This document shows, piece by piece, positions 18,181 through 27,810 of a DNA stretch of 64,000 nt (position 1 is the stretch's first letter; the number at the start of each line of letters is the position of its first letter). The stretch is from Marivirga arenosa (GTDB taxonomy: Bacteria > Bacteroidota > Bacteroidia > Cytophagales > Cyclobacteriaceae), in contig NZ_CP129970.2 in the NCBI RefSeq assembly GCF_030503895.2, forward strand, positions 1,304,001-1,368,000. The letters run 5' to 3'. The notes beneath the pieces were generated by a model. It had not been told where the DNA came from. It made no database searches and saw nothing but the letters and a program-made list of their open reading frames with translations. Made by a program: the position numbers and the translations under genes.

Positions 18181-19583
18181 AATTGGAAGTATATAAACTG
18201 ATTAGAGTCTTCAATACCGAAAATAAGAATACAAAAGAACACTAAAATTAAAACAAGTGCTTTTTTGAAGTAATTAAGAGATTGGAAGACATACTCCTCA
18301 CTTCTTTTAGAACTAAAAAATTCTACTAGTAACAATAAGAAGATTACTAGAGGAGAGAGTATAAAATCAAACTTGTTAATACCTACAGCACTGATTGATT
18401 CATAACTATTAGAAAAATTTAAATCATTAATGTTATTGAAGATTATCCATACATCACTCACTGAATTAGCTCTAAAGAATACCCAAGAAATCAATACAAT
18501 TGAAAATGAAATACACCATTTTAAAAGATTAGGTAATTTAAGACGCTCGTATTTAGAAAAAATTCTTTCCATAACCACCGCCATACCATGGATAGCTCCC
18601 CAAAGTATAAAAGTCCAGTTCGCTCCATGCCAAAATCCACTGATCAGAAACGTTAAAAGGAGATTGTAATACGTTCTCCATTTTAAAGTTCTATTTCCTC
18701 CTAAAGGAATGTATACATAGTCGCGAAACCAAGTTGACAAAGAAATATGCCAGCGCTTCCAAAACTCAGTAAGTGAGAGAGAGAAATAAGGACTATTAAA
18801 GTTTTTCATTAAGTTAATGCCCAAAATTTTTGCTGAACCTATGGCTATGTCTGAATAGGCAGAAAAATCGCAATAGATTTGAAAAGCAAAAAAGATAATG
18901 GCAATAATTAAAACCAAACTATTATGTTCTGATGGATTATTAAAAACGGGGTCAACAAATAATGCTAATCTGTCTGCTATCACAACTTTCTTGAATAACC
19001 CCCAAATAATGATAGTAGAACCAACCTTTAAATTATCCGAGTTAAGTTTAAAATTCTGCTTTAATTGATGTAATAGGTGGCCCGCTCTTTCAATTGGACC
19101 TGCTACCAATTGCGGAAAAAAGGTTACGTAAAGCGCAAAATACCCTAAATGCTTTTCAGCCTTAATTTTACCATTATAGACATCAATCGTGTAAGCTAAC
19201 GTTTGGAATGTGTAGAATGAAATTCCCATCGGCAGTATCAATTCAACAAGCGGAATTTGATAACCTATTAAAGGCTTTAAAAGGTAATTTATGTTTAAGA
19301 TTGAAAAATCTAAATATTTAAATGTCCATAATAATCCTAAATTCACAAGAATAGAAAGAGAAAGAAACAACTTTTTATGGTTCCCCTTTTCAATTTTTAT
19401 TCCAGCAATATAATCTGTTAGCGTAGATATTAATATTAATACAATAAGGTTAGTATTCCATGCCAGATAGAAAATATAACTTGCAATTAGGAGAATAATC
19501 CATCTAAATCTAGATGGTAATATATAATAAGATATAATTACAATGAAGAAAAAAAGAAAATACTCAACTGAATTAAACAGCAT
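18177..19583 (-). CDS. MBOAT-family O-acyltransferase (AlgI-like)
   Basis: The 468-residue polytopic membrane protein (about 11 hydrophobic segments) has the family hallmarks FWKRWHISLSTWFRDYVYIPLGG and the catalytic histidine in SGFWHGANWTFILWGAIHG. AlgI-like members move acetyl groups from acetyl-CoA across the membrane for O-acetylation of exopolysaccharide. With the SGNH protein downstream, it likely acetylates the polymer made by this locus. Its stop overlaps the start of the SGNH gene by 4 bases, and it begins at the last base of the glycosyltransferase gene upstream. Confidence 0.92.
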   Translation of the reverse strand: MLFNSVEYFLFFFIVIISYYILPSRFRWIILLIASYIFYLAWNTNLIVLILISTLTDYIAGIKIEKGNHKKLFLSLSILVNLGLLWTFKYLDFSILNINYLLKPLIGYQIPLVELILPMGISFYTFQTLAYTIDVYNGKIKAEKHLGYFALYVTFFPQLVAGPIERAGHLLHQLKQNFKLNSDNLKVGSTIIIWGLFKKVVIADRLALFVDPVFNNPSEHNSLVLIIAIIFFAFQIYCDFSAYSDIAIGSAKILGINLMKNFNSPYFSLSLTEFWKRWHISLSTWFRDYVYIPLGGNRTLKWRTYYNLLLTFLISGFWHGANWTFILWGAIHGMAVVMERIFSKYERLKLPNLLKWCISFSIVLISWVFFRANSVSDVWIIFNNINDLNFSNSYESISAVGINKFDFILSPLVIFLLLLVEFFSSKRSEEYVFQSLNYFKKALVLILVFFCILIFGIEDSNQFIYFQF

Positions 19584-20386
19584 TAAAAAACAGCCTTAAC
19601 AGCATTAATTATTTCTAGATTTCTTAAGTAGGCTAAAAACATAGCCTTTTTGTATTTGAATCTGTAAATATTGAGATCGCGACTACTAGTTTCGTCCCAA
19701 TTTTTTATTTGATTTTCAATGTATCGATATCCTGACTCAAGACCTTGTAGGTTTTTCATTGCAGAATTAGAATTATTTCTATAATATAAGATCGTCCTTT
19801 CCGTATACGCATAAATCCCCCCTTTTTTCGCTAATTGCATATAAAAAAGTAAGTCTTCCCCATGAGTAAGTCCTTTTTTAAGTGAATGATCTTCCAATAG
19901 CTTGCTTTTAATCATCCAAGTAAGACCTAAGAATGATTTACCCGTCAAATGAATTAAATCGATAAACGGGTTGCCACGAAAAGAAGGTAGCCAATCCTCT
20001 TCAATTTTTTCTAAATGCTGATTCATCTTGAAGACCCTTCCATCCACAAAAGCTACCTCAGGATTTTCCTCAAAAACTTTAAGTCTATGATATAAACTAT
20101 CCTTGGTTAAAGCATCGTCTGCATCTAAAAAGCAAAAGTAATCGCCCTTCATATTTTTAAGCCCTAGATTTCGTGCAGCACTCACACCTTTATTCTCTTG
20201 CTCAAAATACCTTATTCGAGAATCTTTGTAAGACAATGCAATTTCCTTTGAAGAATCTGTACTACCATCATTAATCAAAAGCAATTCCCAATTTTCATAG
20301 GATTGATTTAATACAGATGCTACTGCTGCACCTAAATATTGTTCAGATTGATAGAATGGAGTAATTATCGAAATAAAACTGCTCAA
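19583..20386 (-). CDS. GT2-family glycosyltransferase
   Basis: The GT-A domain starts with ISIITPFYQSEQYLG, followed by VLNQSYENWELLLINDGSTD and the metal motif FLDADDAL; the length is about 267 residues. The open frame extends to a TTG at 20455 inside the sulfotransferase gene, but that would add a non-homologous leader and a 62-base overlap. The TTG at 20386, which sits 7 bases after the sulfotransferase stop and just before the conserved first strand, is the better start. It would add a hexose or similar sugar to the growing repeat unit. Confidence 0.85.
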   Translation of the reverse strand: MSSFISIITPFYQSEQYLGAAVASVLNQSYENWELLLINDGSTDSSKEIALSYKDSRIRYFEQENKGVSAARNLGLKNMKGDYFCFLDADDALTKDSLYHRLKVFEENPEVAFVDGRVFKMNQHLEKIEEDWLPSFRGNPFIDLIHLTGKSFLGLTWMIKSKLLEDHSLKKGLTHGEDLLFYMQLAKKGGIYAYTERTILYYRNNSNSAMKNLQGLESGYRYIENQIKNWDETSSRDLNIYRFKYKKAMFLAYLRNLEIINAVKAVF

Positions 20387-20393
20387 GAATAGA

Positions 20394-21350
20394 TTATGTA
20401 AATACGATTGTTGGTAAAGGAGATTGATTATAAAGTTCAATGCCAAAGTAATCAAGAACCATCATTATTTCTTCAATATCTCTATCAGATAGATTATATT
20501 TCCAATGACTTAATTGTGAGCCTTTGCCATCCATAATTGGACTTCCCTTTATAGTAGTAGCACTTGCTTTGTTTAATTTATCATAGGCTGAGTCAGGGAG
20601 AGTTATACCCCATCTATCCTCAATCCGTTTAAGTTGATATATTCCGTCAGTAACCAAAGATTCATAAGTTACTGTAATCCATCTTTTATTATTATCGGGA
20701 TGCGACAAAGGAATTTGATTACACAGACACCAAGTGGCTGCTAAAACTTGAGCTTTTGAATTTAGTCCTTTAAGAAAATCTTCATGTTTGGTGTAAAATT
20801 CAGGATATGGTTTATCCTCAGGGATATGAAAACTGCTTTTAACACCATTCCAGCCCCCCTGTTTAAGTTGACTTGCTATTACAGCACAAGGATGGCGAAT
20901 AATGTAAATTGGAGCATATCTGAATTGAAACTGATTTGTAAGCCAAGGTAATAATTGATTTGCTCTACAAAATTTAACATGAGTTCTTTTTACATTTATT
21001 AGATTGAAGTAAGATTGGTTCTGAAAAAGATGATGATTATATATATTCCCCTTAAAAATATCACAGAAATAATTTTTTACCTCGTACCAGTTATCACTCT
21101 CTGCTATAAATTGCCGATGCGAGAAATTATGTTTGTTAAGCTTGTCAATTAATGGAATACTGAGAGGTTCCCAAACTAGTGCGGTGTTCGGTATTTCCAT
21201 TATAATTTCAGATAGCCATGTTGTTCCACCTCGTGGATCACCAGAAATAATTAATGTATCTTCAACATTTTTGTTAAGATTTATTTTGGGAAGAAAACTA
21301 TCATTAATAGATTTCCGAATCTTGTAAAAAATTCTATTGAGTATGCTCAT
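20394..21350 (-). CDS. PAPS-dependent sulfotransferase
   Basis: The 318-residue protein has the 5-prime-phosphosulfate loop ISGDPRGGTTWLSE (about residues 33-46) and the 3-prime-phosphate motif IIRHPCAVIASQL, both diagnostic of the sulfotransferase superfamily. It should transfer sulfate from PAPS to a sugar hydroxyl, so the polysaccharide is probably sulfated, as seen in marine bacteria. It directly follows the wecB frame (21351), and its stop lies 7 bases before the next glycosyltransferase start. The acceptor is not evident. Confidence 0.87.
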   Translation of the reverse strand: MSILNRIFYKIRKSINDSFLPKINLNKNVEDTLIISGDPRGGTTWLSEIIMEIPNTALVWEPLSIPLIDKLNKHNFSHRQFIAESDNWYEVKNYFCDIFKGNIYNHHLFQNQSYFNLINVKRTHVKFCRANQLLPWLTNQFQFRYAPIYIIRHPCAVIASQLKQGGWNGVKSSFHIPEDKPYPEFYTKHEDFLKGLNSKAQVLAATWCLCNQIPLSHPDNNKRWITVTYESLVTDGIYQLKRIEDRWGITLPDSAYDKLNKASATTIKGSPIMDGKGSQLSHWKYNLSDRDIEEIMMVLDYFGIELYNQSPLPTIVFT

Positions 21351-22418
21351 TTATAACAAATCCAATAGATAGTTCACAATTCTTTTAGCAGTTTGTCCAT
21401 CCCAATTATTCGGTACTTTTCTATTAGAATTTTCATTTTTTAAAATTCGAATAACTGAAGACTTCAACGTTTCATAGTCATGCCCTATTAATTGGTTAGT
21501 CCCTTCTGAAATGGTAATTGGTCTTTCTGTATTTTCCCGCAAAGTCAAACAAGGCACTCCTAAAAATGTAGATTCTTCTTGTATACCTCCAGAATCTGTA
21601 ATAACAATTTTTGCTTCCTTTTGAAGTTTTATAAACTCGAAGTAACCTAATGGCTCAATAAAATGAATTTTGTCAAATCTCTTTATATCTATGTCAATTT
21701 GTGCCAATCTTTTTCGTGTTCTTGGATGCAGTGGAAATATTATTTCTACAATTTCACTTAGCCCTTCAAAGGTGTCTATCAATTTAATTAATGCTTCCTT
21801 ATCTTCAACATTCGATGGTCGATGTAGTGTACAAAGCACATAATTCTCTATGTCGACTACTCTGTTACACTGTTCTATTTGGGTCATAAATTTTACCATG
21901 GTATCAATCATGATGTTTCGCACTAAAAATATCTTATCACTTTCAATTCCCTCATTTTTCAAGTGCTGGTTTGCATCTTCAGATGGAGTAAAACAATAAT
22001 CGCTTATACTATCAGTAACAATTCTATTTATTTCCTCTGGCATTGTTCGGTCAAACGATCTTAACCCAGCTTCAATATGTGCTATTTTGATCCCCATTTT
22101 ACTAGCAACTAAAGCACCAGCTAAGGTCGAATTTACATCCCCGTAAACAATTATCATATCGGGTCTTTCTCTAATGAAGACCTCTTCAATTCTTATCATC
22201 ATTTCAGCTGTTTGATGAGCATGAGATGATGAACCTACTCCGAGATTGTAATCAGGTGTTGGAATTTCTAGTTGCTTAAAAAATACTTCATACATTTTAT
22301 CATCATAATGTTGTCCCGTATGAATAATCTTTTGCTCAATTTTCCTATTTCATAATTCAGAATGGAGAGGTGCGAGCTTCATAAAATTGGGTCTAGTCCC
22401 CACAATGTGAAAAATCAT
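21351..22418 (-). pseudogene. wecB: UDP-N-acetylglucosamine 2-epimerase, broken by an in-frame TGA
   Basis: The full frame begins with an ATG at 22418 that overlaps the upstream glycosyltransferase stop (ATGA). It encodes MIFHIVGTRPNFMKLAPLHS, the WecB N-terminus with its GTRP nucleotide loop, and then reaches TGA at codon 23 (22350-22352). Directly after it, in the same frame, NRKIEQKIIHTGQHYDDKMY continues the epimerase without a gap. The remainder, including HIEAGLRSFDRTMPEE and DSGGIQEESTFLGVPCLTLRENTERP, is intact to 21351. Restart at the ATG at 22295 would give 314 residues without the first Rossmann strand, probably inactive. The enzyme normally makes UDP-ManNAc. A sequencing error or stop readthrough could mimic this. 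Confidence 0.85.
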
Positions 22419-23707
22419 AAATTCTTTAATTTAAAAATGAGATTAGCATAATTATTAGGCGTTTTAAACTGATTACAACCCTCTTTATTGGAATCTAATT
22501 TGGTTTTACTTTTTAAAAGCGATTCCATTTTTAGTACATTTTCTTCTATATTATCTGGATTAAACATATATGCCAATCCAGTTTTTCTAAGAACATCTTT
22601 TTGCTCACCTTCATTTACAAATGCTAAAATGGTTTTTTGATTAGCGATATATTCAAACGTCTTTCCTGCAACCGAATATTCTTTTCCATCTGGTATTTTG
22701 CTAGAAGTTATCAGTAAATAATCTGCTTGATTAATCAGATCTTGAACCTCGACTTTATTTATAAATCCGATATGTTGAACAACCTCCTGCAAGCAATAAT
22801 TTTTCACCATTTCATCAAACCAGTCAGGTTTTTGCCCAGCAAAAACTACTTGGACTCTTGAAGAAAGATATTGATTCTTTTTAAGAACTCTCCTGAGCGT
22901 TTTAAAAAAATATAAAGGTGAACGATAAGACCAATCTTCTATTCGAGGTAAATATTGTAGCCATTGATACCACTTTTTTTGATACCATTTTTTGCTTTGC
23001 AAGGACTGACTGTAGGGATTAAAATAAAATGAACCTGTATAAGCTATTCTGATACAATTATTGTTAGAGTTAGCTTTTGTATTTTCTTGATATTCCTCAA
23101 AACCGTTGGGACTATAAATAAATTTTCCTCTTAAATAGTGACCGTGGATTTTAGCAAAATCATTAACTTGCTGAAGACTGGTTGAGGTTACAAAAACGGC
23201 CTTATCAATTGCTTTTTTTTCAATTTGAAGAACTCTTCTGTAATGTAAATAGGAAGGATATGGCGTCATAACCCATTGACTCCATGCATCTCTAAAATCC
23301 AAAATATAAGGAATCCCAGTTTTCTCAGATAATTTTTGAGCCCTAGCGGATAATGAAAATGGCGGGCATGTTATTATCAAATAGTCAAATGAGGATTCTT
23401 GATGCTGATAATTTATGGCTGTTATTAAGTGAGGAATCCACCTTGATGCCACATCATCTGTAAGTTTAAGATAATGCCCTTTACTAAATATAGAGGTTTT
23501 CTCAGGTTGAATTTTAGTCCTTACAATCTTAAGACTTGATTCATCAATATGAAAATTCAACTTATTGTTGGGATATGAGTTTGTATTTAATGTAAATACA
23601 ACAACATCTATCCCAGCTTCAACTAAACTTTTTGCCATATAATATGGTCGCTGGCTTCCACCTACATTGTAAGGTGGAAAGTCATGAGCTATTAGTGCAA
23701 TTTTCAA
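22415..23707 (-). CDS. GT4-like glycosyltransferase
   Basis: This 430-residue GT-B enzyme opens with MKIALIAHDFPPYNVGGSQR, the glycine-rich acceptor loop of GT4 enzymes. The C-terminal donor domain contains IRIAYTGSFYF and the block GKTFEYIANQKTILAFVNEGE, which carries the glutamate contacting the nucleotide sugar. It acts in assembly of the surface glycan on the cytoplasmic side of the inner membrane. It overlaps the GT2 gene upstream by 4 bases and the start of wecB by 4 bases, so the three were built as one translationally coupled unit. Confidence 0.88.
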   Translation of the reverse strand: MKIALIAHDFPPYNVGGSQRPYYMAKSLVEAGIDVVVFTLNTNSYPNNKLNFHIDESSLKIVRTKIQPEKTSIFSKGHYLKLTDDVASRWIPHLITAINYQHQESSFDYLIITCPPFSLSARAQKLSEKTGIPYILDFRDAWSQWVMTPYPSYLHYRRVLQIEKKAIDKAVFVTSTSLQQVNDFAKIHGHYLRGKFIYSPNGFEEYQENTKANSNNNCIRIAYTGSFYFNPYSQSLQSKKWYQKKWYQWLQYLPRIEDWSYRSPLYFFKTLRRVLKKNQYLSSRVQVVFAGQKPDWFDEMVKNYCLQEVVQHIGFINKVEVQDLINQADYLLITSSKIPDGKEYSVAGKTFEYIANQKTILAFVNEGEQKDVLRKTGLAYMFNPDNIEENVLKMESLLKSKTKLDSNKEGCNQFKTPNNYANLIFKLKNL

Positions 23708-24627
23708 AGTGTTTTTAAAATGTATTCTTTTATTAAAAGTTTATTTAAACCAATCTTAAAACTTAGACTGAAGTTGAACAATTTTATTATTTTAAAATAT
23801 TGTCTAATTAATGTAATAGGTCTTCCTTTTTTGATTGATAACCTAAAAGATTGCATTCTTATAAACTGTAATAACAACTGTTCTAATTGTTTGCTCGGTA
23901 TAAATTCTTCAATAGAAAAATAAGCTTTAAAAACTTCATCTAAAAGCCCAATTTCATTGTAACTCCAGTCTTTTGAATTATCCTGTTCTATTAAAGTTTT
24001 ATATTTAGGAGCAAATATTGATTCCCTTTTAATTAAGTTAAAAGAAGTAAATGATATAAATAAATATATGTTTCTTAATTCAGAGTTTTTTAAATAGTGC
24101 TCTAATGTACCTTTAGCATTTATTAACAAGCCTGACATTTGAGAAGAATAATGAGAAACTTCGAATAGAGAATCAAAAACATTAGATAAGTGCTTATAAT
24201 CATATTCTTCAATTCGCCCCAATTTGTAGCCCTTGAACCCTTTCCACTTTACTCCAGGAATGATACATCCTAATTCACTATTTTCTTCAATTTTATTACA
24301 ACTAAACTCCAGGTATCCTTTATCAATCAAGTCATCATCACCTATAAACATCACATGACTAGCAAAGGCTTTTTGAAATACAAAAACTGCATTTTTCTCT
24401 AAGCCTATATTTTCAGACTGCCTAAAATAATCAATTTTAATCTGTGAGTGATTAGCAATTATTTTCTGCACTGAATCTTGGGTTTGATCCTGTGAACAGT
24501 TATCAGAAACAATTATGGAAACTTTAGATTGTAATGTATATCTTTCTATTTCACTTATCAGATAAAGCAAATTTGCTGTTAAATCTGGTTCTCGGTTGTA
24601 AGTCGGAATAAGTATGTTAATTAACAT
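23704..24627 (-). CDS. GT2-family glycosyltransferase
   Basis: The 307-residue GT-A protein starts INILIPTYNREPDL, with the nucleotide-binding IIVSDNCSQDQT strand and a metal-binding VMFIGDDDLIDKGYLE. The C-terminal third is rich in lysine and leucine and is probably membrane-associated. Its start overlaps the end of the RmlC-like gene by 11 bases and its stop overlaps the next glycosyltransferase start by 4. Donor unknown; a CDP-6-deoxy sugar made by the genes just upstream is one possibility. Confidence 0.87.
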   Translation of the reverse strand: MLINILIPTYNREPDLTANLLYLISEIERYTLQSKVSIIVSDNCSQDQTQDSVQKIIANHSQIKIDYFRQSENIGLEKNAVFVFQKAFASHVMFIGDDDLIDKGYLEFSCNKIEENSELGCIIPGVKWKGFKGYKLGRIEEYDYKHLSNVFDSLFEVSHYSSQMSGLLINAKGTLEHYLKNSELRNIYLFISFTSFNLIKRESIFAPKYKTLIEQDNSKDWSYNEIGLLDEVFKAYFSIEEFIPSKQLEQLLLQFIRMQSFRLSIKKGRPITLIRQYFKIIKLFNFSLSFKIGLNKLLIKEYILKTL

Positions 24628-25120
24628 AGAATTTTTCCCAGCTTTTATCCTTTTCCGATAGAATAGGATTATTTATTAACCATTTAATTTTTAAATTATG
24701 ATCATCCCATAAAATCCCTTTCTCGGCTGTTGGCTCATAAATATTATCTGAACAATATAACACTTCAGTATTTTTTTCTAATACTAAATAGCCAGTGGCA
24801 TATCCTCTAGGAATAAGAATAGAAGAATCAGTTTCTGAAAGTTCAAAGCTACTGCTTTCTAAAAAAGTTTTTAAATCTTTATCAATACAAAAAGTAGCTA
24901 ATTGAATCCGCCCTTTTATTACTTTAAACAATTTAGATTCTGCGAACTCTCCAGTTTGATAATGTAAACCTCTCAAGACCCCCTTTTCAATAGTATTAAC
25001 TTGATTAATTTGTTTAATATGGAAATCTTTTAAAGCAGGATGTTCTCCATTAAAGAATTTTCGAAAGACTCCTCTATCATCTATAAAATAAGGTAAATCA
25101 ATTTTTTCAATCTTGTTCAT
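24617..25120 (-). CDS. RmlC-like NDP-4-keto-sugar 3,5-epimerase
   Basis: The 167-residue cupin matches dTDP-4-dehydrorhamnose 3,5-epimerases: FIDDRGVFRKFF, the catalytic histidine block GVLRGLHYQTG (His about 63) and GYATGYLVLEKNTEVLYCSDNIYEP. As it sits among CDP-glucose enzymes and no rmlABD genes are near, its substrate is more likely CDP-4-keto-6-deoxyglucose than the dTDP form. With the reductase-like gene upstream it would give a CDP-6-deoxyhexose of altered configuration. The gene overlaps the reductase gene by 4 bases. Confidence 0.87.
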   Translation of the reverse strand: MNKIEKIDLPYFIDDRGVFRKFFNGEHPALKDFHIKQINQVNTIEKGVLRGLHYQTGEFAESKLFKVIKGRIQLATFCIDKDLKTFLESSSFELSETDSSILIPRGYATGYLVLEKNTEVLYCSDNIYEPTAEKGILWDDHNLKIKWLINNPILSEKDKSWEKFYVN

Positions 25121-26022
25121 TCAAAGTATTCTTTTATACTCTCATCCATATCTTTTTCAGCCTTCCATCCCAATTCCATTTTAGCCTTTTGGTCATCTAG
25201 GACCAAATAGCTCGCTTGTGCATCAAGCCTTTCGGCCTTCCCAAATTCTATTTTAGGAAGCTCAAAACCTAATTTTTTTGCCACACCCACTGTTCTTTCT
25301 ACCAAAGTTGCAACACTCATGATTTGTTTTGAACCTAAATTATAGATGCCGCTTTCAAATTTACTTTCTCTTAATCTCCAACAAAGAAAATTTGTTAAAT
25401 CAGACACATGCAAAAACTGCCTAACCTGAGCTCCGTGGCTAAGGTATAAAGGTGATTGTTGTCTAATATTTTTTACTACGTAAGGAAGCAAACGATTCTC
25501 ATTCTCCCCCTTTCCATACATATTAGGAATAATGAAGTGTAATAGGGAAAATGATAATTCTTCATCCAATTGCTTCTGAATAAAATGGCTCAATAAATGC
25601 TTGCTTTTGCAATATTCGTTAAATGCAGGATTGCTAGAATAGATAATATCCTCTTCATTTGCTGCAGTTGAGGCTGTAGTTTTACCTAATTCAAAATAAG
25701 AACCAAATGAGATAAAAGCACCTTTAAAATTTAAATCACGTAGTTGTGCGATTAAATTAATTGGCGTTATTGTGTTGATACCATAAAGGTTCTCAAAGCT
25801 AGGCTTTTGATTAGATTGAACTCCTTCACCTGCTAAATATAAAATAGCATCAAAACTAGCAAGCACTTTAACATCTGGTATAGAATTAGGATAGTTAAAT
25901 AAGAATTCATTCTTTGATGGGTTTCTGTTCCAGAACTCAATTACTAAATCTTCTTTAGCAAGCTTTTCAATTAATTTTTTTGCTAAAAAGGAGGTTGAAC
26001 CTATGATGGCTACTTTTCTCAA
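25117..26022 (-). CDS. NAD(P)-dependent epimerase/reductase (extended SDR) for an NDP-sugar
   Basis: The 301-residue protein has the dinucleotide loop IIGSTSFLAKKL, a loosened GxxGxxG, and the catalytic YCKSK (Y-x3-K) about residue 135, followed by IYNLGSKQIMSV and a C-terminal substrate domain ending in KMELGWKAEKDM, typical of NDP-sugar SDRs. Placed after RfbG and before the RmlC-like epimerase, it is probably the 4-ketoreductase that finishes the CDP-6-deoxyhexose. It begins 1 base from the end of rfbG. Confidence 0.82.
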   Translation of the reverse strand: MRKVAIIGSTSFLAKKLIEKLAKEDLVIEFWNRNPSKNEFLFNYPNSIPDVKVLASFDAILYLAGEGVQSNQKPSFENLYGINTITPINLIAQLRDLNFKGAFISFGSYFELGKTTASTAANEEDIIYSSNPAFNEYCKSKHLLSHFIQKQLDEELSFSLLHFIIPNMYGKGENENRLLPYVVKNIRQQSPLYLSHGAQVRQFLHVSDLTNFLCWRLRESKFESGIYNLGSKQIMSVATLVERTVGVAKKLGFELPKIEFGKAERLDAQASYLVLDDQKAKMELGWKAEKDMDESIKEYFE

Positions 26023-26023
26023 A

Positions 26024-27088
26024 TCAGTCTAAAAAAATTTTAATTTGTCGGTCCATTAATTCTTGAATTGTTTTAGGGCTTTGATTATAATGAGCATACC
26101 ATTCTACCGTTTTCTTTATGGCGATTTCTGCATCCCACTTTGGTTTCCAAGGCAAAAATTCTAATGCTTTAGAAATATCTAGGACTAATCTACTAGTTTC
26201 TTTAGGGGCATTTGAGTTTTTCTCAATACATATTTCCCCTTTACCATAATTTTGAATAGCATTTTTTGCAACTTCTAAGACTGGCCAAATGTCTTCAGCA
26301 AATGGCCCGAAATTCCAAGCTGCATTCAATACATCATTAGCCGGATTTTCATAGACTTGTTTAGCTAAAACCAAATAGGCATATAGGGCATCTAATACAT
26401 GTTGCCAAGGTCGGATAGCTTCTGGATTCCTAATAACGACTTTTCGGTTTTTTTCAATAGATTTTATTATATCTGGTATCAGTCTATTTTCTGCAAAGTC
26501 ACCTCCCCCAATCACATTTCCTGCTCTTGCGGTGGCAATAGATTTTCTATGTTTTAAATACTTTTCAGGGTGAAAAAAGCTATTTCGATAAGAATCTACA
26601 ATCAATTCACATCCTGCTTTACTTGCACTGTAAGGATCAAACCCTCCTACAGTATCTGTTTCCAGGTAACCCTCAAACTTATTTTGGTCTTTGTAAACTT
26701 TATCGGTTGTTACAACTATACAGGTACAAGTTTTGTCTAATTTTTTTAATGCATCTAATAAATACACTGTGCCCATTTGGTTGACTTCAAATGTATAAAC
26801 GGGGTCTTTGTAGGAATCAAGTACTAAAGGTTGAGCTGCCAAATGAAAAACAAAATCTGGCTCAAAATCTAAAAGCTCCTTTTCTAAATCATTCTTATTT
26901 CTAATATCACCTTCAACATGCTTACAAAATTCAGCAGCTTTAGTTATATTAAATAAGGAAGGATGGTGTGCTGGTAATGCAAACCCCTTCACATTTGCCC
27001 CTAGATGTTTTAATAAGTGAAGTAACCAGGTGCCTTTAAAACCGGTATGGCCAGTGACAAAAACCTTTTTATCTTCAAAAAAATTCAT
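26024..27088 (-). CDS. rfbG: CDP-glucose 4,6-dehydratase
   Basis: The protein has the NAD loop VFVTGHTGFKGTWL, YSASKAGCEL (Y-x3-K) and the block AGNVIGGGDFAENRLIPD typical of RfbG. It turns CDP-glucose into CDP-4-keto-6-deoxyglucose. The frame runs back to 27124, but the ATG at 27088 (MNFFEDKKVFVTG) lies just after the methyltransferase stop and matches the family N-terminus, so it is used; length 354. It works directly after RfbF encoded two genes upstream. Confidence 0.93.
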   Translation of the reverse strand: MNFFEDKKVFVTGHTGFKGTWLLHLLKHLGANVKGFALPAHHPSLFNITKAAEFCKHVEGDIRNKNDLEKELLDFEPDFVFHLAAQPLVLDSYKDPVYTFEVNQMGTVYLLDALKKLDKTCTCIVVTTDKVYKDQNKFEGYLETDTVGGFDPYSASKAGCELIVDSYRNSFFHPEKYLKHRKSIATARAGNVIGGGDFAENRLIPDIIKSIEKNRKVVIRNPEAIRPWQHVLDALYAYLVLAKQVYENPANDVLNAAWNFGPFAEDIWPVLEVAKNAIQNYGKGEICIEKNSNAPKETSRLVLDISKALEFLPWKPKWDAEIAIKKTVEWYAHYNQSPKTIQELMDRQIKIFLD

Positions 27089-27090
27089 GA

Positions 27091-27810
27091 TTATTCTTTT
27101 TCCGCTACTACAAAAAAGATGCAAGCATCCTTATCTACATAGGCTCTAGTCGTTTTTGAAAGGTTAGTATAAAACTCTGTAAGTTGAATAATTCGTTGCA
27201 TTAAAAAACAAAATGGTGCTTTCCAGTACTTTACAAATGGAAAATGTATTAAACAAGCATCCTGAAAAAGTTGAACTGACATTGAGAGTAAACCCATCAT
27301 TCCTTTTACTTCATGCACTTTGAAACCTGCCTTTTCAATTTCCTTTTGTAGACCGGTGCAAGTCCAGCGCCAATTGTCAACAGGGTCTGGATGGTACAGC
27401 CAATGACCATGAGTACTAAGTAGTAGCTTCTCTCCCTTTTTTAATATTCTATAGCATTCTTTTAGATAAGCGTTTGGGTTTTCAACATGTTCTAATACCT
27501 GAACTGACCAAACTAAATCTGCAGTATTATCCTTAATTTCAGTCTTATTAGTGTGGAGATTTACATAAGTATCTGCCTTGGTATTACCCTCAATATCCAC
27601 TCCAATAAAACTTTCAACATGCGGATTTACTAGTGATTTATAAGGTAAGTCGCCACAGCCCATGTCTACTAAAGTTTGAACTTTTACTGGTTCAACATAT
27701 TCTTCAACCCACCTAAGAATATGTCTTTTAAGTAATTTTAAATGCACATATCTACTGTGCCAAAGTGGTGGGTTCAATCTTATTAAACCTGATTCTTTTA
27801 TTTTTCCCAT
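27091..27810 (-). CDS. Class I SAM-dependent methyltransferase
   Basis: Motif I is LVDMGCGDLPYKSLV, and the later VWSVQVLEHVENPNAYLKE and LLSTHGHWLYHPDP blocks fit methyltransferase type 11 proteins. The frame opens at 27840, but the ATG at 27810 (MGKIKESGLIRL) cuts the overlap with rfbF from 43 to 13 bases and is preferred. It may methylate a sugar of the repeat unit, or the intermediate, since it is inserted between rfbF and rfbG; the acceptor is unknown. Confidence 0.83.
   Translation of the reverse strand: MGKIKESGLIRLNPPLWHSRYVHLKLLKRHILRWVEEYVEPVKVQTLVDMGCGDLPYKSLVNPHVESFIGVDIEGNTKADTYVNLHTNKTEIKDNTADLVWSVQVLEHVENPNAYLKECYRILKKGEKLLLSTHGHWLYHPDPVDNWRWTCTGLQKEIEKAGFKVHEVKGMMGLLSMSVQLFQDACLIHFPFVKYWKAPFCFLMQRIIQLTEFYTNLSKTTRAYVDKDACIFFVVAEKE

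Noticed and set aside
21351-22295. Treating the 314-residue epimerase as a normal short gene
   Set aside because: The in-frame upstream sequence encodes the rest of the family N-terminus and starts with an ATGA junction, so the start at 22295 is secondary to a stop codon.
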